Numbered from the stretch's first letter, positions 1 through 8,908 are shown. The stretch is DNA of 64,000 nt from Acetatifactor sp. (GCA_016290775.1 JAEEVF010000001.1:558001-622000), one strand, 5' to 3'. A program made the numbers and translations. Notes: a model not told the origin generated them from the letters alone.

Positions 1-2
1 TT

Positions 3-1187
3 TTGCTTGGCATGTGCCCGACCCTTGCTGTGACGACCTCAGCAATGAATGGTCTTGGCATGGGCCTTGCGACGACGGCAGTGCTCATGATGAGTAACCT
101 GATCATCTCGCTTCTTCGCAAGGTGATCCCGAACCGTGTCAGGATTCCTGCATTTATCGTGATCATCGCGACATTCGTGACGGTCGTTCAATTTCTGATG
201 GAAGCATATCTTCCCGCCATCAATGCGTCGCTTGGCATCTACGTGCCGCTGATCGTCGTGAACTGCATTATCCTTGGCAGGGCGGAAGCATATGCATATT
301 CTAATCCGCCCATCCCGTCGTTTTTTGACGGACTTGGCATGGGACTTGGATTCTCCTTTGCGTTGACCTGTATAGGTCTCGTAAGAGAGCTGCTTGGCGC
401 AGGCAAGGCGTTTGATCACGCGGTCATGCCCGCATCCTACGTGCCGATCAATATCTTTGTGCTGGCGCCTGGCGCATTCTTTGTGCTTGCGGCGTTGACC
501 GCACTGCAAAACTATGTCAGGATCTGCTTAAAGAAGGCCGGAAAGCATGAAAAGGCTGCAAAGATCCAGTCCGGCTGCAATGAAGACTGCATGAACTGTC
601 CTGATAAGGGCTGCTCAAAGCGCTTCTACGATGATTCCAAGAAATCAGAAGCGAAAGCGAAAAAAGCGAAAGCGGCTGAGGCGAAAGCAGCAGAAAAGAA
701 AGCAGAAAAAGCCAAAGCGGCTGAGGCGAAAGCAGCAGAAAAGAAAGCAGAAAAAGCCAAAGTGGCAGAAGTGAAAACTGTCGAAACGAAAGCTGCAGAA
801 GCGAAAGCAGCAAAAGAGAATGCAGTAGAAGCGAAGGCAGTTGAGGCAAAAGTTGCAGAAGAGAAAGCAATAGAAGCGAAGGCGGTTGAAGCGAAAGCAG
901 CAGAGAAGAATGAAAAGCCTGCATTCGCAATTCGGGAAGAGCAACCGGTAGAAAAGGTAGAGGAGAAGCCCGCAGAAGATCAGGAAGAAAAGTCCTTTGC
1001 TGAAATAAAACGGGAGGCTACGGGAATGGTGAAGGAACAGGCCAAGGAATCTGTGGCTTCACCTGAGAAAACCTTCCGCCAGATCAAGGAAGAGGCAGAA
1101 ATGCAAAAAAGGGCTGCCTTGGAAAAGAGCAAGAATCAAGCTGCAGATAAGAATACGGAAGAAAAGGAGGGCGTAAAGAATGACTGA
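3..1187 (+). CDS. rnfE: RnfE subunit of the Rnf complex with long C-terminal tail (5' end outside window)
   Basis: Integral membrane subunit of the Rnf complex, which couples ferredoxin:NAD+ oxidoreduction to ion pumping. The reading frame is open at the left edge, so roughly the first 25-30 residues are missing. Residues 1-177 of the visible part are hydrophobic and carry RnfE/RnfD-type signatures (LGMCPTLAVTTS, VPLIVVNCIILGRAEAYA). The usual family ends about there. Here a tail of some 215 residues follows: a cysteine motif C192-x3-C196-x2-C199-x4-C204, then an Ala/Lys/Glu-rich low-complexity stretch (about 212-305) partly built from a 45-bp tandem duplication, then a charged end. The stop overlaps the rnfA start by 8 bp, so the two are translationally coupled. 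Identity is firm; the role of the tail is unknown. Confidence 0.9.
   Translation: MLGMCPTLAVTTSAMNGLGMGLATTAVLMMSNLIISLLRKVIPNRVRIPAFIVIIATFVTVVQFLMEAYLPAINASLGIYVPLIVVNCIILGRAEAYAYSNPPIPSFFDGLGMGLGFSFALTCIGLVRELLGAGKAFDHAVMPASYVPINIFVLAPGAFFVLAALTALQNYVRICLKKAGKHEKAAKIQSGCNEDCMNCPDKGCSKRFYDDSKKSEAKAKKAKAAEAKAAEKKAEKAKAAEAKAAEKKAEKAKVAEVKTVETKAAEAKAAKENAVEAKAVEAKVAEEKAIEAKAVEAKAAEKNEKPAFAIREEQPVEKVEEKPAEDQEEKSFAEIKREATGMVKEQAKESVASPEKTFRQIKEEAEMQKRAALEKSKNQAADKNTEEKEGVKND
673..762 (+). repeat. Two tandem 45-bp units in the rnfE tail
   Basis: Copy 1 is 673-717 and copy 2 is 718-762; by eye they are identical and keep the reading frame. They encode alternating Ala-Glu-Ala-Lys stretches. Degenerate versions continue to about 900. 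This is a coding low-complexity repeat, not a mobile element. Confidence 0.8.
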
Positions 1188-1764
1188 CGTAAAAGATTTG
1201 TTAATCCTTCTGATCGGATCCTCCCTGGTGAGCAATGTCGTGCTCAGCCAGTTCCTTGGACTTTGCCCGTTCCTTGGCGTTTCGAAAAAGGTGAAGACGG
1301 CCGCAAGCATGGGCGTTGCCGTGATCTTTGTCATCACGCTTGCAAGTGCCGTGGCGGGCCTGATCTACAAGTTTATTCTGGTACCCCTTGGGATCGAATA
1401 CCTGCAGACGATCGTGTTTATCCTTGTGATCGCTGCATTAGTGCAATTCGTGGAGATGTTCCTGAAAAAGAATTCCCAAGGCCTTTATCAGGCGCTTGGC
1501 GTGTACCTGCCCCTGATCACGACGAACTGCGCCGTGCTTGGCGTGGCGCTGACGAACGTACAAAAGGAATACGGGATCCTCACCGGTATCGTGAACGGTT
1601 TTGGCACTGCCCTTGGATTTACCATCGCCATCATTATCTTAGCGGGCATCCGCGAGAAGACGGCATACAATGACGTGCCGGAAAGCTTTAAGGGCATGCC
1701 CATGGTGCTTCTCACCGCAGGCCTTATGGCCATTGCATTCTGCGGATTTTCAGGTCTTTTGTAG
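1180..1764 (+). CDS. rnfA: Rnf complex membrane subunit RnfA
   Basis: RnfA, 194 residues, the usual family size. It is a six-helix membrane subunit paralogous to RnfE with inverted topology, and pairs with it in the ion-pumping core. The signatures GLCPFLGVSKK near residue 28 and LPLITTNCAVLGVAL in the second half match the family. It starts at an ATG overlapping the end of rnfE and is followed 18 bp later by rnfB. The order E-A-B is the usual one in clostridial rnf operons, so rnfC, D and G are expected just left of the window. Confidence 0.95.
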   Translation: MTDVKDLLILLIGSSLVSNVVLSQFLGLCPFLGVSKKVKTAASMGVAVIFVITLASAVAGLIYKFILVPLGIEYLQTIVFILVIAALVQFVEMFLKKNSQGLYQALGVYLPLITTNCAVLGVALTNVQKEYGILTGIVNGFGTALGFTIAIIILAGIREKTAYNDVPESFKGMPMVLLTAGLMAIAFCGFSGLL

Positions 1765-1782
1765 CGAACGGAGGAAAGAAAG

Positions 1783-2586
1783 ATGAGTGTGACAAACATT
1801 TTGATCGCAACAGTCATTGTTGCGGCAGTTGGCATCCTGATCGGCTTGTTCCTCGGTCTCGCGGGGATCAAGTTCCGAGTGCAGGTGGATGAAAAGGAAG
1901 AGGCCGTTTTGTCGGCTCTGCCCATGAACAATTGTGGCGGCTGCGGATTTGCAGGGTGTGCCGGTCTTGCGGCAGCGATCGCAAAGGGGGAAGCTCCCGT
2001 GAATGCCTGTCCCGTGGGCGGCGAGGCCGTGGCAAAAAAGATCGGTGAGATCATGGGTGTTTCCGCAGATTCCGGAAAGAAAATGGTTGCCTTCGTACAT
2101 TGTCAGGGAGATTGCGAAAAGGCCCAGAGCAATTATGAATATGTCGGCGCCGAGGATTGCCGCATGATCCCGTTTGTTCCCGGCGGCGGACCAAAGGCCT
2201 GCTCACAAGGGTGCTGCGGATTTGGCACTTGCGAAAAGGAATGTCCCTTTGATGCAATCCACGTTGTAAAGGGCGTGGCGGTAGTGGACAAAGACAAGTG
2301 TAAGGCCTGCGGGAAGTGCATTGCGGCATGTCCGAAGCATTTGATCTCCATGATCCCGTATGATGCGAAATATGTCGTGGCCTGCAATAACACGGAGCGT
2401 GGTCCCGTGACCATGAAGGAGTGCAGCGTCGGATGTATTGGCTGCATGCTCTGCGCAAAGAATTGTCCCGTGGAGGCAGTCAAAGTGGAAAACTTCCTGG
2501 CATCGATCGATCAGGAAAAGTGCGTCGGATGCGGCGCATGTGCGGAGAAATGTCCTAAGAAAGCAATCGCGAAAGCGAGCAAATAA
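1783..2586 (+). CDS. rnfB: Rnf complex ferredoxin-type subunit RnfB
   Basis: RnfB, 267 residues, the iron-sulfur entry subunit that accepts electrons from ferredoxin. It has one N-terminal membrane helix (about 5-27), then the NCGGCGFAGCAG...ACP four-cysteine domain typical of RnfB. At least four further cysteine groups of ferredoxin type follow (CCGFGTCEKECP, CKACGKCIAACP, CIGCMLCAKNCP, CVGCGACAEKCP), so several [4Fe-4S] clusters are expected. A GGAGG site precedes the ATG. It is the last gene of the operon; a strong terminator begins 6 bp after the stop. Confidence 0.95.
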   Translation: MSVTNILIATVIVAAVGILIGLFLGLAGIKFRVQVDEKEEAVLSALPMNNCGGCGFAGCAGLAAAIAKGEAPVNACPVGGEAVAKKIGEIMGVSADSGKKMVAFVHCQGDCEKAQSNYEYVGAEDCRMIPFVPGGGPKACSQGCCGFGTCEKECPFDAIHVVKGVAVVDKDKCKACGKCIAACPKHLISMIPYDAKYVVACNNTERGPVTMKECSVGCIGCMLCAKNCPVEAVKVENFLASIDQEKCVGCGACAEKCPKKAIAKASK

Positions 2587-2591
2587 GCATG

Positions 2592-2624
2592 AAAAAAGCC
2601 ATCCCGAAAGGGGGTGGCTTTTTT
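2592..2624 (+). terminator. Intrinsic terminator of the rnf operon
   Basis: A 14-bp stem (AAAAAAGCCATCCC at 2592-2605 against GGGGTGGCTTTTTT at 2611-2624, one G-U pair) with a 5-base loop ends in a T run directly after rnfB. Confidence 0.9.
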
Positions 2625-2633
2625 AGGCACGAC

Positions 2634-2649
2634 TACAGTACATACTGTA
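2634..2649. promoter_or_regulatory. 16-bp perfect palindrome, candidate operator
   Basis: TACAGTA-CA-TACTGTA is a perfect inverted repeat lying between the rnf terminator and a -10-like TATAAT (2694-2699) before the helicase gene. The outer TACA...TGTA arrangement resembles operators of winged-helix repressors such as the BlaI/CopY type, but no regulator gene is adjacent. The -35 region for that -10 is poor (around 2671). Function is inferred. Confidence 0.4.
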
Positions 2650-2741
2650 ACACAACCAAAAGAAAAAGTCTAGTAAAATTTTTTAAAATCGCCTATAATC
2701 TTTTTTGCCGGCAAGAAAACATGAGTTTCACGGGAGGTAGA

Positions 2742-5700
2742 ATGGATCAAATACCAGGAATCACAAGGCAGGAAGAAGAAAAGAATCTCGAAGAGATCCT
2801 TGAGATCGCACAGGGCAAGCTGAACAATGCGAAGGCAGACGTGCGCGCCCTCGAGGAAGAGCTGCATGCAATGCAACAGGACTTTGACGAAAGCGACAAG
2901 GAACAGCAAACGCTATGGCACAATGCGGATGCAAGATTTCGGGAGACAAAGCAGGAGCTGCAAAGGCTTTCCCAAGCCCGCAAAAAGCCCTACTTTGGCA
3001 GGATCGATTTTGCGGATGCAGACGGCAAGAAGCTCGAAGCATATTACGTCGGGCGTTCCGTGATCGCAAGGGATCCGGCCCATCCGGAAGTCATCGACTG
3101 GAGAGCCCCGATCGCAAGCGTTTACTACGATTCCAAACTTGGAGAGACAAGCTACTCTGTCAAAGGAGAAGGAAAGTTCGTGATCGATCTTCGGCGCAAG
3201 CGCACCTATGAGATCGAGGACGACAAGCTCAAGGATTTCTATGACAGCGAAGTGGTTGCAAACGATGAACTGCTGACCAAGTATCTTGCGAAGAATAAGC
3301 AGGCCGTGCTTGGCGAGATCATTGCAACGATCCAGCAGGAACAAAATGAGGTGATCCGAAAAAAACCCCAGCACAACATGATCATCCAAGGTGCGGCAGG
3401 TTCCGGTAAGACCACCGTGGCCATGCACCGGATCTCGTACATTCTTTACAATTACGACTTGGAATTCAAACCAGAGGACTTTTACGTGATCGGCAGCAAT
3501 GAGGTGCTCCTGAATTACGTTACGGGCGTGCTTCCGGAACTCAATGTGTACGGAGTATCGCAGATGACCATGGAACAGCTCTTCGTAAGACTTCTTTATG
3601 AAGACTGGGATCCGAAGAGATTTAAGGTGAAACCTATCGTAAGAGGCGTTACGGAGCCTATCAAGGGCACCAGGAAATGGTTTGGGGCGTTGGAGATGTT
3701 CGCGCGGGAATATGAATGGTCCCTGATCCCGCGTGATGACGTGTACGTTGAAAAGAATCACGTGCGCATCATGAGCGGTGATACCATAGAAAGCCTCCTC
3801 AAACGGTTTGACAAGCTCTCCCGGGCGGACAAGATTTCGATGCTAACGGAAAGGCTCCTTGGAAAACTGGAAAACGAGATCTGCGGTAAGTACTACTCCT
3901 ATTCGGAAGATGAGAAAAAGACCCTGCGAAGGACATTTGGATATCATTTCGGAAGAAGGGAGTGGAAGGGATCGATCTTTGAACTTTATGATGCCTTCCT
4001 GGACGAGCAGGCGGCAGACGGAAACAAAGTCACGAAACCTTCCGGTTGCTTTGACGTATATGATCTCGCCGCCCTTGCTTACCTTTACAAGCGGCTGAAG
4101 GAGACGGAGATCATCCGCGAGGCGGGGCACGTGGTCATCGACGAAGCACAGGATTTCGGCATGATGGCATATTGCTCGCTGAAGTATTGCCTGAGCACTT
4201 GTACCTACACCATCATGGGCGACGTATCGCAGAACGTCTTTCAGGATTACGGCCTGAACGACTGGAAGGAGCTTCGGGAAGTGATGCTCCCGAATGAATT
4301 TGACTATTTTGGACTCCTTAGGAAAAGCTATCGTAACACGATCGAGATCTCTGAATTCGCAACGGAGATCCTGCATCACGGAAGCTTTCAGGTTTACCCG
4401 GTGCAGCCCATCGTAAGACATGGCGAGCCCGTCGCAAATATGCAATGCAAAAGCGAAGAAGAGCAGATTGAAAAAACAAGTCAAGTGATCAAAGCCTGGC
4501 AGAAAAAGGGTTATGAGACCATTGCCGTCGTCTGCGCAGACCAGGCATCAGCAGATAGGGTGACTAAGCTTCTTGGAAAAAAGGTAAAGCTCCTTCCGAA
4601 TCAAGGGAAGGAAATGGGCTTTGCAAACGGCGTGATCGTGCTTTCGATCGAATATGTCAAAGGCCTTGAATTTGATGCCGTGCTGATCTATGACTGCAAT
4701 GAGAAGGCATATCCCGAAGAAGACGGAGCGGTAAAGCGCCTTTACGTTGCGGCAACCAGAGCATTGCATGAACTCACAGTGCTTTACCAAGGGAATCTTA
4801 CGCCTCTCATCGCAAGACCCGTTACGGAAAAGGAGCGGAGCAAAGCCATTGTGGAAAGCTCAAAGCCGACAAGGCCTGCACTTCCGCCGCCAGAAGAAAA
4901 GACCCATGCCGAGATTGCCAAGGAACGGGCAGAGTGGGGCGAAGTTTTGATCCAGGAGAGACACTACATCGGACCTCGAAGGATTGAACTTTCCGAGGCA
5001 CAGAAGGTTGATACGCCGAAAGCGAAACCGATCAAGATCAGCGATTCGATGAAGCTTCCAAGCTATTATGAGCAAAAGATGGCGGAAGGCCCCTCTTCGA
5101 AAAAGCCCGAAAAGCCTGCAACAAACGCAAGGAAGGAGCGAGAGTTTGGCTCCATGCCGGAACAAAAAGAACTGATGCCTTTAGGACACGGACGCGTTGA
5201 CTGTGCCGTTCGGATGTGCTTTACGGAAAAGGATGCAGTGCAGATCCTTTGCACCTACGGAACGCTTCGGGTAGAGGCGGCCGGAAAGGATGCGATCAGA
5301 GTGTGCTTTGTCAAGGGACACGGGAAAACCTTCCCGCAAATGGCGAAGGAATTCAAAGAAGCGCACGGAAAAGTCAGGATCAAAGAAACCAAGGATTACA
5401 TAGAACTGCAGACGGAAAAGCTGATCGCAAGGATCGTGCGAAAGACTGGTGAAGTTTCTTTCTATGACATCAAGGAAAAGCCTCTTCTCACAGAGCGCGC
5501 AAAAGAGCCAAGACAGGTGGAAAGCACCGTCAGCTACACCTATTTCGATTTTGGAAAGAAGGAAGAATTATACGCAAAGCCTCCCGTTGGCGGATTCCCT
5601 TTGAAGATTGGGGCTTCCGCAAAGGTGATCTCCTTTGGCGGCGATGAAAGCGAGCTTCCGGGACTGCATTCCAGCAACGGCTTTGAGCTCTTGTTCCCCG

Positions 5701-5801
5701 CCGGGAGAAAGACCTTGTGCTGCAACATCCCGATGTACGGACCTTATGTTTCACAGGAAGGCGAAGGCACGGAATACTATATCCAAATGAAAAAGATGTA
5801 G
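2742..5801 (+). CDS. HelD-type superfamily 1 helicase/ATPase with C-terminal GH31-N-like beta-sandwich
   Basis: A 1019-residue protein, started at the ATG with a GGGAGG site 4 bases upstream; the frame is open further up, but that part contains the terminator. The N-terminus is a charged coiled coil (about 10-75). Helicase motifs follow: Walker [10 protein letters not shown] near residue 217, DEAQD near 467, [11 protein letters not shown] near 632 and [17 protein letters not shown] near 666. This order fits HelD-like UvrD/Rep proteins that act on RNA polymerase. After a Lys/Pro-rich linker (about 690-810), the last 200 residues resemble the N-terminal sandwich of family 31 glycosidases ([19 protein letters not shown]). 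There is no glycosidase barrel. The gene is monocistronic. The helicase call is firm; the sandwich is by resemblance. Confidence 0.8.
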   Translation: MDQIPGITRQEEEKNLEEILEIAQGKLNNAKADVRALEEELHAMQQDFDESDKEQQTLWHNADARFRETKQELQRLSQARKKPYFGRIDFADADGKKLEAYYVGRSVIARDPAHPEVIDWRAPIASVYYDSKLGETSYSVKGEGKFVIDLRRKRTYEIEDDKLKDFYDSEVVANDELLTKYLAKNKQAVLGEIIATIQQEQNEVIRKKPQHNMIIQGAAGSGKTTVAMHRISYILYNYDLEFKPEDFYVIGSNEVLLNYVTGVLPELNVYGVSQMTMEQLFVRLLYEDWDPKRFKVKPIVRGVTEPIKGTRKWFGALEMFAREYEWSLIPRDDVYVEKNHVRIMSGDTIESLLKRFDKLSRADKISMLTERLLGKLENEICGKYYSYSEDEKKTLRRTFGYHFGRREWKGSIFELYDAFLDEQAADGNKVTKPSGCFDVYDLAALAYLYKRLKETEIIREAGHVVIDEAQDFGMMAYCSLKYCLSTCTYTIMGDVSQNVFQDYGLNDWKELREVMLPNEFDYFGLLRKSYRNTIEISEFATEILHHGSFQVYPVQPIVRHGEPVANMQCKSEEEQIEKTSQVIKAWQKKGYETIAVVCADQASADRVTKLLGKKVKLLPNQGKEMGFANGVIVLSIEYVKGLEFDAVLIYDCNEKAYPEEDGAVKRLYVAATRALHELTVLYQGNLTPLIARPVTEKERSKAIVESSKPTRPALPPPEEKTHAEIAKERAEWGEVLIQERHYIGPRRIELSEAQKVDTPKAKPIKISDSMKLPSYYEQKMAEGPSSKKPEKPATNARKEREFGSMPEQKELMPLGHGRVDCAVRMCFTEKDAVQILCTYGTLRVEAAGKDAIRVCFVKGHGKTFPQMAKEFKEAHGKVRIKETKDYIELQTEKLIARIVRKTGEVSFYDIKEKPLLTERAKEPRQVESTVSYTYFDFGKKEELYAKPPVGGFPLKIGASAKVISFGGDESELPGLHSSNGFELLFPAGRKTLCCNIPMYGPYVSQEGEGTEYYIQMKKM

Positions 5802-5818
5802 GTGTAAAGAAAAAATAC

Positions 5819-5847
5819 TTGACAGCATAAAGGAAGTGTTGTATGAT
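5819..5847 (+). promoter_or_regulatory. Sigma-A promoter of the ylxM-ffh cluster
   Basis: TTGACA (5819-5824), a 17-bp spacer and TATGAT (5842-5847), close to consensus. The -10 lies in the left arm of the terminator hairpin at 5845-5881, so transcripts from this promoter start inside the hairpin (near 5854) and lack most of its left arm. Confidence 0.8.
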
Positions 5848-5888
5848 ACAACAGGTGCCTGGGGTAGGTGCCTGTTGTATCTTTTTTT
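5845..5888 (+). terminator. Intrinsic terminator of the helicase gene, overlapping the next promoter
   Basis: A 16-bp stem (5845-5860 with 5866-5881, two G-U pairs), loop GGGGT and a run of seven T. Read-through RNA from the helicase gene forms the full stem. RNA from the promoter at 5819 keeps only about 7 bp of it, so the site should block upstream transcripts while largely sparing the new ones. Confidence 0.85.
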
Positions 5889-5910
5889 GTTGAAAGGTAT
5901 GGCGATCAAT

Positions 5911-6267
5911 ATGGAAAAGATTTTTGAGCAGGCGCTGCTTTATGATTTTTACGGAGACTTGCTTACGGAGCATCAAAGGCAGGTATATGAATCCGCCGTT
6001 TTTGACGATATGTCTCTTGGGGAGATCGCGTCGGAGCAGGGGATCAGCAGGCAGGGCGTGCATGATCTGATCAAAAGGTGTGACAAGATCCTGCTGGAAT
6101 ATGAGGCAAAGCTCCATTTGGTGGATCGCTTCACAAAGGCAAAGCAAAAGATCTCACAGATCGAGGCGTTAACACAGGGCGGTGATAAAAAAGACTCCGC
6201 AGAGGCGCTTTCAGAAAGACTTAGGGAGATCAGGGATCTGACGAAGGACTTACTTGATACCCTGTAA
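5911..6267 (+). CDS. ylxM: YlxM/p13-like SRP-associated helix-turn-helix protein
   Basis: A 118-residue protein of the UPF0122/YlxM family, normally encoded beside ffh and reported to stimulate SRP GTPase activity in some Gram-positive bacteria. It has a sigma-70 region-4-like helix-turn-helix: the stretch [20 protein letters not shown] is characteristic, and the start [15 protein letters not shown] aligns with the family. An in-frame ATG at 5899 (12 bases upstream, directly against GAAAGG) is an alternative start. It lies 39 bp before ffh. Confidence 0.85.
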   Translation: MEKIFEQALLYDFYGDLLTEHQRQVYESAVFDDMSLGEIASEQGISRQGVHDLIKRCDKILLEYEAKLHLVDRFTKAKQKISQIEALTQGGDKKDSAEALSERLREIRDLTKDLLDTL

Positions 6268-6306
6268 CCCCCCCGAACCATTGATGAGAATGAAGGAGTG
6301 CAAGGC

Positions 6307-7674
6307 GTGGCATTTGAAAGCTTAACCGATAAACTTCAAAATATATTTAAGAACCTTCGCGGAAAAGGAAGACTGACTGAGGAAGACGTTAAGACTGCCC
6401 TCAAGGAAGTCAAAATGGCGCTGCTGGAAGCCGACGTAAACTTCAAGGTGGTAAAGCAGTTTGTGAAATCCGTGGAAGAGCGTGCCGTTGGACAGGATGT
6501 CATGAACGGCCTGAATCCCGGTCAGATGGTGATCAAGATCGTTAACGAGGAAATGATCGCATTGATGGGGAGTGAAACCACGGAGGTGCAGTTCCAGCCC
6601 GGTAAGGCCATTACCGTCATCATGATGGCAGGTCTTCAGGGTGCAGGTAAAACGACCGCGACGGCAAAGCTTGCCGGAAAGCTTCGCCAGAAGGGCAAGA
6701 AGTGCCTGCTCGTTGCCTGCGACGTGTATCGTCCCGCGGCCGTGGAACAGTTGCACGTAAACGGTAATAAGATCGGCATCGACGTATTCGACATGGGCAC
6801 CGACGTTAAGCCTGTGGAGATCGCGAAAGAAGCGTTAAAGCATGCGGAAAAGAACGGCCACAATGTCGTTATTTTGGATACGGCCGGCCGACTTCACGTA
6901 GATGAGGACATGATGGCAGAGCTTCAGGAGATCAAGGCGAACGTGACCGTTCACCAGACGCTCCTCGTGGTGGATGCCATGACAGGTCAGGATGCAGTCA
7001 ACGTTGCAAGCGAATTTGACCAAAAGGTTGGCGTAGACGGCGTGATCCTTTCTAAGATGGACGGCGACACCAGAGGTGGTGCGGCCCTTTCCATCAAGGC
7101 TGTAACGGGTAAGCCGATCCTTTACGTCAGCATGGGTGAAAAGCTCACGGACATGGAGCAGTTCTATCCTGACAGAATGGCAAACCGGATCCTTGGCATG
7201 GGCGACGTTTTGACCCTCATCGAGAAGGCACAGGAAGCCATCGACATTGATGAGGATAAGAGCCGCGACATGGCGGATCGCATGAAGAAGGGTAAGTTTG
7301 ATTTTGAAGACTACCTTGAAAGCATGAAGCAGATGCGCAACATGGGCGGCCTGACCAGCATTCTTGGAATGCTTCCCGGCATGGGAGTCAAGCCTTCTGA
7401 GCTTGAAGGCATGGTGGATGAAAAGCAGATGAAGCAGATGGAAGCCATTGTGCTTTCCATGACTAAGCAGGAGAGAAGAAATCCCAAGCTTTTGAATCCC
7501 CAGAGAAAGTTCCGCATTGCAAAGGGCGCAGGCGTTGACGTGGCAATGGTAAACCGCTTTATCAAGCAGTTTGAGCAGACCCAGAAGATGATGAAGCAAT
7601 TCGGCGGCATGGGCGGAAAGCGAAGGGGTGGCTTTGGCGGCTTCCCCGGCAGAGGCGGAAGATTCCCTTTCTGA
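6307..7674 (+). CDS. ffh: Signal recognition particle GTPase Ffh
   Basis: A 455-residue Ffh, the GTPase and signal-sequence-binding subunit of SRP, which with 4.5S/6S RNA directs ribosomes to the membrane. It opens with MAFESLTDKLQ from a GTG, 9 bases after AAGGAG; a second in-frame GTG at 6298 sits too close to that site. The NG domain contains GLQGAGKTT (G1), DTAGRLHVD and SKMDGDTRGG. The methionine-rich M domain follows to about 430, then a Gly/Arg-rich tail (GGKRRGGFGGFPGRGG). Its position between ylxM and rpsP is the standard Firmicute layout. No SRP RNA gene was recognised nearby. Confidence 0.97.
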   Translation: MAFESLTDKLQNIFKNLRGKGRLTEEDVKTALKEVKMALLEADVNFKVVKQFVKSVEERAVGQDVMNGLNPGQMVIKIVNEEMIALMGSETTEVQFQPGKAITVIMMAGLQGAGKTTATAKLAGKLRQKGKKCLLVACDVYRPAAVEQLHVNGNKIGIDVFDMGTDVKPVEIAKEALKHAEKNGHNVVILDTAGRLHVDEDMMAELQEIKANVTVHQTLLVVDAMTGQDAVNVASEFDQKVGVDGVILSKMDGDTRGGAALSIKAVTGKPILYVSMGEKLTDMEQFYPDRMANRILGMGDVLTLIEKAQEAIDIDEDKSRDMADRMKKGKFDFEDYLESMKQMRNMGGLTSILGMLPGMGVKPSELEGMVDEKQMKQMEAIVLSMTKQERRNPKLLNPQRKFRIAKGAGVDVAMVNRFIKQFEQTQKMMKQFGGMGGKRRGGFGGFPGRGGRFPF

Positions 7675-7794
7675 AACGAAAAGCTTTTCGAAAGCATATA
7701 CTACATAACCTGACGAAAAAATCACGTTCCGTAAGGAGAAAGATGATTTTTGAGTAATAGATCAATTTTATAAATGAAAATGGAGGAAAAAGAA

Positions 7795-8040
7795 ATGGCA
7801 GTAAAGATCAGATTGAGAAGAATGGGACAGAAGAAGGCACCTTTTTATAGAATTATCGTTGCTGATTCCCGTTCCCCCAGAGACGGCAGATTCATCGAGG
7901 AGATCGGTACCTATGATCCTTCCACCGATCCTTCCACCTTTAAGATCGACGAGGAGGCTGCAAAGAAGTGGCTTGCTAACGGCGCTCAGCCTACCGAAGT
8001 TGTTGGAAAGCTGTTCAAGGCCGCTGGCATCGAGAAGTAA
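7795..8040 (+). CDS. rpsP: Ribosomal protein S16
   Basis: An 81-residue S16, a small-subunit assembly protein. The N-terminus [19 protein letters not shown] and [17 protein letters not shown] are diagnostic. The ATG at 7795 has GGAGG close upstream; an ATG at 7774 lacks a site. A 120-bp gap separates it from ffh and contains a perfect 14-bp palindrome at 7677-7690 but no clear promoter or terminator. Confidence 0.97.
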   Translation: MAVKIRLRRMGQKKAPFYRIIVADSRSPRDGRFIEEIGTYDPSTDPSTFKIDEEAAKKWLANGAQPTEVVGKLFKAAGIEK

Positions 8041-8068
8041 TGATTTCTTGTTGGAGGTGGATTGATTG

Positions 8069-8296
8069 ATGAAGGAATTAGTTGAAGTAGTAGCGAAAGC
8101 TCTGGTCGATAATCCCGACGAAGTCGTTGTCACCGAAAAGACTGAGGGAAGAAACATCGTGATCGAGCTTCACGTGGCTGCCTCCGATATGGGTAAAGTG
8201 ATTGGAAAGCAAGGGAGGATCGCAAAGGCAATCCGAACCGTTGTAAAGGCAGCGTCATTCAAGGATAATACCAGAGTTGACGTGGAGATCGTTTAA
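8069..8296 (+). CDS. khpA: KH-domain RNA-binding protein KhpA
   Basis: A 75-residue single KH-domain protein (KhpA/YlqC family), a small RNA-binding partner of KhpB involved in cell elongation and RNA regulation in Gram-positive bacteria. The GxxG loop is in MGKVIGKQGRIAKAIR (about residues 43-58). The ATG is 11 bases after GGAGG; a TTG one codon upstream is an alternative start. It sits between rpsP and rimM as in most Firmicutes. Confidence 0.92.
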   Translation: MKELVEVVAKALVDNPDEVVVTEKTEGRNIVIELHVAASDMGKVIGKQGRIAKAIRTVVKAASFKDNTRVDVEIV

Positions 8297-8322
8297 CGAA
8301 TCGAGTCGAATCGATTGGCGTT

Positions 8323-8356
8323 GAGGCCGTTTCCGATGGGGACGGTCTCTTCTCTT
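8323..8356 (+). terminator. Possible weak terminator or attenuator before rimM
   Basis: An 8-bp stem (GAGGCCGT at 8323-8330 with ACGGTCTC at 8342-8349, one G-U pair) is followed by a T-rich but interrupted stretch, 24 bases before the rimM start. It may damp read-through into rimM rather than terminate fully. Confidence 0.4.
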
Positions 8357-8379
8357 ATTTGTTTACAAGAGGGAAAAGA

Positions 8380-8892
8380 ATGGAAACAAGATTTCAGGTT
8401 GGCGTGATCACTTCGCCTCACGGCGTGATCGGTGAGGTCAACGTATTTCCGACCACGGATGATCCTAAGCGCTTCAGACGCCTTAAGGAAGTGATCCTGG
8501 TACAGGGAAAGAATGAAAAGACGGTAGAGATCGAAAGCGTAAAGTTCTTTAAGAACATGGTGATCCTAAGGCTTGCGGGCTATGATGATCGTGATGCCGT
8601 GGAAAAACTGCGCCAGTGCAGTCTTTTCGTACCCAGGGAAAAGGCCGTAAGGCTAAAGGAGGATGAATATTTCATCGCAGACCTCATGGGACTTAAGGTC
8701 CTTGACGGCGACGCAGAAGATGCGGAGCTTGGAACCTTAGAGGACGTGATGGAGACAGGCGCCAATGACGTTTACGTGATCCGTCTTTTGGATGGCAGAG
8801 AGCTCCTTCTTCCCGCGATCAAGCAATGCATTTTGGAAGTCAACGTGGAAGAGGGCTTTGTCCGTGTTCACGTTTTAGATGGTCTGTTATAG
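8380..8892 (+). CDS. rimM: 16S rRNA processing protein RimM
   Basis: A 170-residue RimM, a 30S maturation factor that binds S19. The N-terminal RimM barrel begins METRFQVGVITSPHGVIGEV; the PRC-barrel half follows from about residue 90 (EDEYFIADLMGLKVLD) with LLPAIKQCILEVNVEEG near the end. The ATG has a GAGGGA site at suitable spacing; upstream in-frame codons have none. The trmD start follows 16 bp after the stop. Confidence 0.95.
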   Translation: METRFQVGVITSPHGVIGEVNVFPTTDDPKRFRRLKEVILVQGKNEKTVEIESVKFFKNMVILRLAGYDDRDAVEKLRQCSLFVPREKAVRLKEDEYFIADLMGLKVLDGDAEDAELGTLEDVMETGANDVYVIRLLDGRELLLPAIKQCILEVNVEEGFVRVHVLDGLL

Positions 8893-8908
8893 TTTGGAGG
8901 CAGGTAAC

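Noticed and set aside
39..509. Long open frames on the - strand opposite rnfE and many other genes
   Set aside because: They are shadows of strong + strand genes, have no ribosome binding sites and give Cys/His/Arg-rich nonsense proteins.
610..930. Repetitive DNA that could suggest a CRISPR array or minisatellite
   Set aside because: The units are in-frame, have no spacers and encode the Ala/Lys/Glu tail of RnfE.
2589..2741. 51-residue N-terminal extension of the helicase
   Set aside because: It would begin inside the rnf terminator and has no ribosome binding site; GGGAGG points to 2742.
7677..7690. 14-bp palindrome CGAAAAGCTTTTCG after ffh
   Set aside because: No T run follows, and no promoter is positioned by it; most likely chance in AT-rich sequence.
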